A DNA stretch of 34,704 nucleotides, taken from Myxococcota bacterium. Its GTDB lineage: Bacteria > Myxococcota_A > UBA9042 > DTJE01. A program made the translations under genes and the position numbers. The stretch spans positions 1-34,704 of the forward strand of contig JAGOKF010000038.1 of assembly GCA_017994695.1 (NCBI GenBank). The letters are read 5' to 3'. Below the pieces are notes generated by a model that was not told where the DNA came from, searched no databases, and was given only the letters and a program-made list of their open reading frames with translations. Of the stretch, positions 30,915 to 34,704 are shown piece after piece (the first letter of the stretch is position 1; every line of letters begins with the position of its first letter).

Positions 30915-32269
30915 GGGAGCTGTTCCCGGGACGCGAGAACCTCCCGGAACAGGACCTCCAGCCGATCGATGTCCCCGTCGCCGCGCCGTTCGGTGACGGT
31001 CACCAGCAGGCAGTCGGCGAGGTCCTGGTGGAAGCGCCCCAGGGCCAGTCCGGGGACCAGTCCCCGTTTCGTCCCCTCCTCGACCAGGGCCGCCGCCCTC
31101 CCGGGAACCCGCAGCACGAACTCGTTGAAGATCGGGCCGTCGAAGGCCGCTTCCACGCCGGGAATGGCCGCCAGGCGCCGTTCCACGACGACGGCCCGGT
31201 GGTGGTTGTACCGCGCCAGGCGGCGGAATCCTTCGCGCCCCAGCAGCGACAGGTGGATGGCGACCCGGAGGGCGCAGAGGCCCTCGTTGGTGCAGATGTT
31301 GGAAGAGGCCCGCTCTCGGCGGATGTGCTGTTCCCGGGCCGCCAGGGTCAGCGTGAAGCACCGGTTGCCCCGGGCATCCCGGGTCATCCCGATCAGCCGG
31401 CCGGGCATCCCCTTCACGAAGGGCTGCTTCACCGCGAAGAACCCCACGTAGGGCCCGCCGAAGGACAGGGGGATCCCCAGAGACTGGCCCTCCCCGGCCG
31501 CCAGGTCGGCCCCCTGGACCCCGGGGGCCTCCACCAGCCCGAAGGCGAGGGCCTCGGTGAAGGTGGCCACCAGCAGCGCCCCGGCCTCGTGGACCAGGTG
31601 GGCCACCGGGGCCAGGTCCTCGATCACCCCGAAGAAGTTCGGGGACTGCAGCACCACGCCGCCGACCTCCGGCCCCAGGGCGGCCTGGAGGGCCGCCAGG
31701 TCCGTCGATCCGCGGGCGTCCCAGGGGATCTCCTGGATGGCCTCCGGTCCCAGGTAGGTCTTCAGGACGTCCCGGTACTGGGGATGCACGGCCCGGGAGA
31801 CCAGCACCCTCCGGCGGCGGGTGTGCCGCTGGCACATCAGGGCGGCCTCGGCGCAGGCCGTGGCGCCCTCGTACATCGAGGCGTTCGCCACGTCCATGCC
31901 CAGGAGCCCGGCCACCATCGTCTGGTACTCGAACTGGGCCTGGAGCGTCCCCTGGGAGACCTCGGCCTGGTAGGGGGTGTAGGAGGTCAGGAACTCCCCC
32001 CGGGAGACCAGGTGGTCCACCGCGGCCGGGATGTAGTGATCGTAGGCCCCGGCCCCCAGGAAGGAGACCACGGCGCCCATGGGGTTCCGGTCGGCCAGTC
32101 CCCGGACCCGTTCCTCCACCTCGGCCTCGGAGAGTCCGGCCGGGAGGTCCAGGCCCCGGAGGATGCGCGCCACCTCCGGGACCTCCTGGAAGAGGTCATC
32201 GATCGAGGAGACCCCGATCACCCGGAGCATTTCGGCGATTTCCGGATCGGTGTGGGGAGTGAAGTCCAT
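30911..32269 (-). CDS. gcvPA: Glycine decarboxylase P-protein subunit 1
   Basis: This is the N-terminal half-subunit of the two-subunit glycine dehydrogenase (decarboxylating), at 452 residues the normal length. The start MDFTPHTDPEIAEMLRVIGV and the stretches NPMGAVVSFLGAGAYDHYIP and FLTSYTPYQAEVSQGTLQAQ are signatures of the family. The P-protein decarboxylates glycine and passes the aminomethyl group to the lipoyl arm of GcvH. In two-subunit enzymes the lysine that holds PLP is in subunit 2 (GcvPB), so GcvPA needs that partner. Its gene, normally next, is not here: the following gene is a lipoprotein. It lies 37 bp after gcvH. Confidence 0.95.
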   Translation of the reverse strand: MDFTPHTDPEIAEMLRVIGVSSIDDLFQEVPEVARILRGLDLPAGLSEAEVEERVRGLADRNPMGAVVSFLGAGAYDHYIPAAVDHLVSRGEFLTSYTPYQAEVSQGTLQAQFEYQTMVAGLLGMDVANASMYEGATACAEAALMCQRHTRRRRVLVSRAVHPQYRDVLKTYLGPEAIQEIPWDARGSTDLAALQAALGPEVGGVVLQSPNFFGVIEDLAPVAHLVHEAGALLVATFTEALAFGLVEAPGVQGADLAAGEGQSLGIPLSFGGPYVGFFAVKQPFVKGMPGRLIGMTRDARGNRCFTLTLAAREQHIRRERASSNICTNEGLCALRVAIHLSLLGREGFRRLARYNHHRAVVVERRLAAIPGVEAAFDGPIFNEFVLRVPGRAAALVEEGTKRGLVPGLALGRFHQDLADCLLVTVTERRGDGDIDRLEVLFREVLASREQLP

Positions 32270-32306
32270 GTCGCCTCCCTGGGAAACGAAGACCCGCGGG
32301 GCGGCC

Positions 32307-32708
32307 TCAGGCCTCCTCGTCCTCCAGTCTTCCCAGCAGTTCCTCGTAGTCGTCGGCGGTCATCAGCTCGTCGATCTGCTCCTGGTCCTCGACCTCGATG
32401 CGGACCAGCCACCCTTCCTCGTAGGGGTCCGACATCAGCACGTTCAGGTCGTCGTTGAGGATCTCGTTGACCTCGATCACGACGCCGCTGACCGGCGCGA
32501 AGACCTCCGAGGAGGCCTTCTGGCTGTCCACCAGCCCGATGGCCTCGCCCTTCTCCACCTCGTCCCCCACCCGGGGAAGATCGACGGAGACGATATCCCC
32601 GAGCTTCTCCACCGCCCACTCGGTGATCCCGATGGTGACGACGTTCTCCTCCTCGGTCTTCAGCCACTCGTGACTCTCGGTGAACCGGTAATCCTTCGGA
32701 ACGGACAT
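32307..32708 (-). CDS. gcvH: Glycine cleavage system H protein
   Basis: The 133-residue protein starts at ATG 32708 behind AAGGAGGTT. It has the H-protein pattern: RFTESHEWLKTEEENVVTIG, then GITEWAVEKLGDIVSVDLP, and the lipoyl-lysine loop LVDSQKASSEVFAP, where K64 carries the lipoyl group. GcvH shuttles the aminomethyl intermediate between the P-, T- and L-proteins. The acidic tail (YEELLGRLEDEEA) is typical. It lies between gcvT and gcvPA in one operon. Confidence 0.97.
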   Translation of the reverse strand: MSVPKDYRFTESHEWLKTEEENVVTIGITEWAVEKLGDIVSVDLPRVGDEVEKGEAIGLVDSQKASSEVFAPVSGVVIEVNEILNDDLNVLMSDPYEEGWLVRIEVEDQEQIDELMTADDYEELLGRLEDEEA

Positions 32709-32773
32709 CGCGAACCTCCTTGGTTCCATCCCAATTCCCGACCGGACGTCCGGGACGTCCCCCGGACCGTGCG

Positions 32774-33874
32774 TCAGTGCTTCTCCAGCAGGGCCGCCTG
32801 TACCCGTGCCGGAAACTCCCGAATTCCCTTCGCGTCGATGAGGATCGGACTCCCCGGCGCGTCGTGGGGCTTCGCCACGTACCCCATGCCCACCGGCACC
32901 CCGAGGGTGGGCGAGAGGGTCCCGGAGGTCACGTGGCCCACCTCCGCCCCGTCGGCCCGGATCGCGTACCCGTGCCGGGGGATGCCCTTCCCCTCCACCA
33001 CGAAAGAGACCAGCAGCCGCTTCAACCCCTCCTCCTTCTGCCGCAGGAGGGCGTCCCGGCCGATGAAGTCCCCCTTCTGGAACTTCACGGTCCAGGCCAG
33101 ATTCGCCTCGAGGGGGGTCGTCGTCTCGTCGATGTCGTTGCCGTAGAGGCAGTATTTCATCTCCAGGCGCAGGCTGTCCCGGGCCCCGAGGCCGATGGGC
33201 GCCACATCCAGGTCCCTGCCCCGATCCAGCAACTCCCGCCACAGTTCCGGGGCGACCTCGTGGGGCATGTACACCTCGCCGCCCCGCTCCCCGGTGTAGC
33301 CGGTGGTCGCCAGCAGCACCTCGGCCCCCCGGTAGGTCGTCTTCACGAAGGTGAAGGGCTTCATCTGGGCCACGCCGACCCCGAAGACCCGATCCAGCAG
33401 TTCCGGGGCCCTGGGCCCCTGGACCGCGATCTGGGAATAGTCGTCCGACAGGTCCAGCACCTCGCAGTCCCCCCGGGCCTGCTCCAGGAACCAGCGAACG
33501 TCCTTCTCCCGGTTGGAGGCGTTCACGCAGACGAACCACTCCGTCTCGGAGACCTTGTAGAAGATCATGTCGTCCACGATCCCCCCGTGAGGCAGGCAGA
33601 CCGGGGTGTACACCGCCTTGCCGGGAGCCACGGAACCGACGTCGTTGGTGGCCAGGCGCTGGACGACCTCCCGGGCCCGGGGCCCCCGGAAGACGACCTC
33701 GCCCATGTGGCTCACGTCGAACAGGCCCACGGCCTGCCGGACCCTCTGGTGCTCCCGGGCGATGCCCTCGAACTGCACGGGCATCCAGAACCCGGCGAAG
33801 GGGACCATCTTCCCCCCCAGGCGGAGGTGTTCCTCGTACAGCGCGGTCTTGCGCAGATCCTCGTGGTGGCTCAT
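32774..33874 (-). CDS. gcvT: Glycine cleavage system T protein (aminomethyltransferase)
   Basis: The start is ATG at 33874 after GGAGGAG, giving 366 residues; a TTG eight codons upstream is not supported. GcvT moves the aminomethyl carbon from lipoyl-GcvH to tetrahydrofolate, releasing ammonia and forming 5,10-methylene-THF. Family motifs include GGKMVPFAGFWMPVQFEGI, VGLFDVSHMGEV, GGIVDDMIFYKV (folate-site aspartate) and TGYTGERGGEVY. The C-terminal barrel has GHVTSGTLSPTLGVPVGMGY. It heads a gcvT-gcvH-gcvPA operon with its own promoter. folD lies just upstream on the same strand and uses the methylene-THF product. Confidence 0.97.
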   Translation of the reverse strand: MSHHEDLRKTALYEEHLRLGGKMVPFAGFWMPVQFEGIAREHQRVRQAVGLFDVSHMGEVVFRGPRAREVVQRLATNDVGSVAPGKAVYTPVCLPHGGIVDDMIFYKVSETEWFVCVNASNREKDVRWFLEQARGDCEVLDLSDDYSQIAVQGPRAPELLDRVFGVGVAQMKPFTFVKTTYRGAEVLLATTGYTGERGGEVYMPHEVAPELWRELLDRGRDLDVAPIGLGARDSLRLEMKYCLYGNDIDETTTPLEANLAWTVKFQKGDFIGRDALLRQKEEGLKRLLVSFVVEGKGIPRHGYAIRADGAEVGHVTSGTLSPTLGVPVGMGYVAKPHDAPGSPILIDAKGIREFPARVQAALLEKH

Positions 33875-33921
33875 GGCGGGCTCCTCCCTCGGACGCAATC
33901 CACGGTGCCGAACCCGGGCAG

Positions 33922-33950
33922 GGCATACAACGGAGCCCCGGGGGAGTCAA
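33922..33950 (-). promoter_or_regulatory. Promoter of the gcvT-gcvH-gcvPA operon
   Basis: On the minus strand TTGACT (plus 33945-33950) and TATGCC (plus 33922-33927) are 17 bp apart. The start would be near 33915, about 40 bases before the gcvT ATG. This short leader is too small for a glycine riboswitch. Confidence 0.55.
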
Positions 33951-34047
33951 GCACAAAAAGGAGGGCGCGGAACCCGTGACGGGAACCGGGAGAGTCGCCC
34001 GGCGGCTGGGCCGGAGGCCTGTCCCGCGATCGGACCGGGAGGAGGGA

Positions 34048-34704
34048 TCAGAACGGCGGGGGCAGTCCCCGGCGGGCGCAGGCGGCGATCAGCGTGTTCC
34101 GGAGCAGGAAGGCGATCGTCATCGGGCCCACTCCGCCGGGCACCGGCGTGATCCAGGAGGCCTGCCGGGAGGCCCCCTCGAAGTCCACGTCCCCGCAGAG
34201 GCGTCCCTCCTCGTCCCGGTTCATGCCCACGTCGATCACCACCGTCCCTTCCTGGATCCACTCGCCCCGGACCATCCGGGCCTTGCCGATGGCGGCCACC
34301 AGCACGTCGGCCTCGGACACCCGGGCAGGCAGGTCCCGGGTCCGGGAATGGCAGATCGTGACCGTGGCATGGGCCGCCAGCAGCAGCAGGGCCATGGGCT
34401 TGCCGACGATGAGGCTCCGCCCCAGCACCACGGCCCGCTTCCCCGCCAGCGAGATGCCCGTTTCCCGGATCAGGCGCATGCACCCCGCGGGCGTGCAGGC
34501 CACCAGCCCCTCCCGGCCCGAGACGAGGCGTCCGAGGTTGACCGGGTGGAAGCCGTCCACGTCCCGGGCGGGATCCTGGGCGTCGATCACCCGGTCCGCC
34601 GAGATGTGCGGCGGCAGGGGCAGTTGCACCAGCACGCCGTCCACCTCGGGGTCCCCGTTCAGGCGGTTCAGCAGCGCCAGCACCTCCGCCTCGGTGGTCG
34701 TGGC
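34048..34704 (-). CDS. folD: Bifunctional methylene-THF dehydrogenase/cyclohydrolase FolD (N-terminus beyond window)
   Basis: The frame is open to the right window edge, so the N-terminal ~75 residues are missing, including the catalytic lysine region. The visible 218 residues show [35 protein letters not shown], the nucleotide-binding [15 protein letters not shown], and the C-terminal [17 protein letters not shown], all FolD signatures. FolD converts 5,10-methylene-THF through methenyl-THF to 10-formyl-THF in the cytoplasm, with NADP. The adjacent glycine-cleavage genes make 5,10-methylene-THF, so the two form a one-carbon cluster, although gcvT has its own promoter 97 bp downstream of the folD stop. 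Confidence 0.97.
   Translation of the reverse strand, partial: ATTTEAEVLALLNRLNGDPEVDGVLVQLPLPPHISADRVIDAQDPARDVDGFHPVNLGRLVSGREGLVACTPAGCMRLIRETGISLAGKRAVVLGRSLIVGKPMALLLLAAHATVTICHSRTRDLPARVSEADVLVAAIGKARMVRGEWIQEGTVVIDVGMNRDEEGRLCGDVDFEGASRQASWITPVPGGVGPMTIAFLLRNTLIAACARRGLPPPF

Noticed and set aside
33875-34047. Glycine riboswitch upstream of gcvT
   Set aside because: The predicted transcription start leaves a leader of only about 40 bases, and no paired glycine aptamer pattern was seen.
33951-34047. Intrinsic terminator after folD
   Set aside because: A four-base CCCG/CGGG stem and a T5 run are both present on the minus strand but too far apart to form a normal terminator.
1-34704. tRNA genes, CRISPR arrays, insertion sequences or prophage genes
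   Set aside because: No cloverleaf-like segment, regular repeat-spacer pattern, transposase or integrase was found on either strand by eye.

Overview
The window is very GC-rich, densely packed bacterial chromosome. It looks like a Gram-negative (diderm) organism: it has a LolA-type lipoprotein carrier, a TolC-type outer-membrane channel and several predicted lipoproteins. The Cys-rich lipoprotein and the Asp/Pro/Gly/Thr-rich linker of the glycosidase lipoprotein resemble secreted proteins of Myxococcota and other former Deltaproteobacteria. That assignment is an inference from style and gene content, not from a marker search. No tRNA, rRNA, insertion sequence, integrase or CRISPR array was seen, and no gene-free stretch exceeds about 250 bases.

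Region 1 (3-9421, + strand) is a Pel-type exopolysaccharide locus. In order it encodes a BcsB-like periplasmic subunit (cut by the left window edge), a secreted PelA/DUF2194-like polysaccharide deacetylase, PelD (membrane c-di-GMP receptor), PelE (membrane TPR scaffold), PelF (cytoplasmic glycosyltransferase) and PelG (Wzx/MATE-like transporter). Junctions are tight, often ATGA overlaps. The hydrolase domain of classical PelA and any pelB or pelC are absent from the visible part. A cellulose-synthase-type BcsB protein sits in their place, which makes this the most interesting part of the window.

Region 2 (9432-14124) holds hrpB helicase (-), a solitary TolC-family gene (+) with a near-consensus promoter, and an Hsp20 chaperone (-). 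A strong hairpin separates the convergent tolC and hsp20. Region 3 (14300-17626, +) is a coupled lolA-rimO-gph operon followed by a small TerB-like gene with its own promoter. Region 4 (17703-22619, +) is a translation operon: rplY-pth-rpsF-rpsR-rplI-rsmE, then an RDD membrane protein and an unknown secreted protein. aspS follows after a hairpin and carries the signature of a non-discriminating AspRS.

Region 5 (24483-29672, -) pairs a GH36-like (alpha-galactosidase-type) lipoprotein with a YfhO-family membrane protein. A small NTF2-like lipoprotein gene is divergent from it, and a Cys-rich lipoprotein gene is convergent to that one. Region 6 (30911-34704, -) encodes folD (partial) and glycine-cleavage genes gcvT-gcvH-gcvPA. 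gcvPB is not next to gcvPA. Recurrent sigma70-like promoters (TTGAC with 16-18 bp spacing) are visible. Two of them place the -35 box over the stop codon of the preceding gene.
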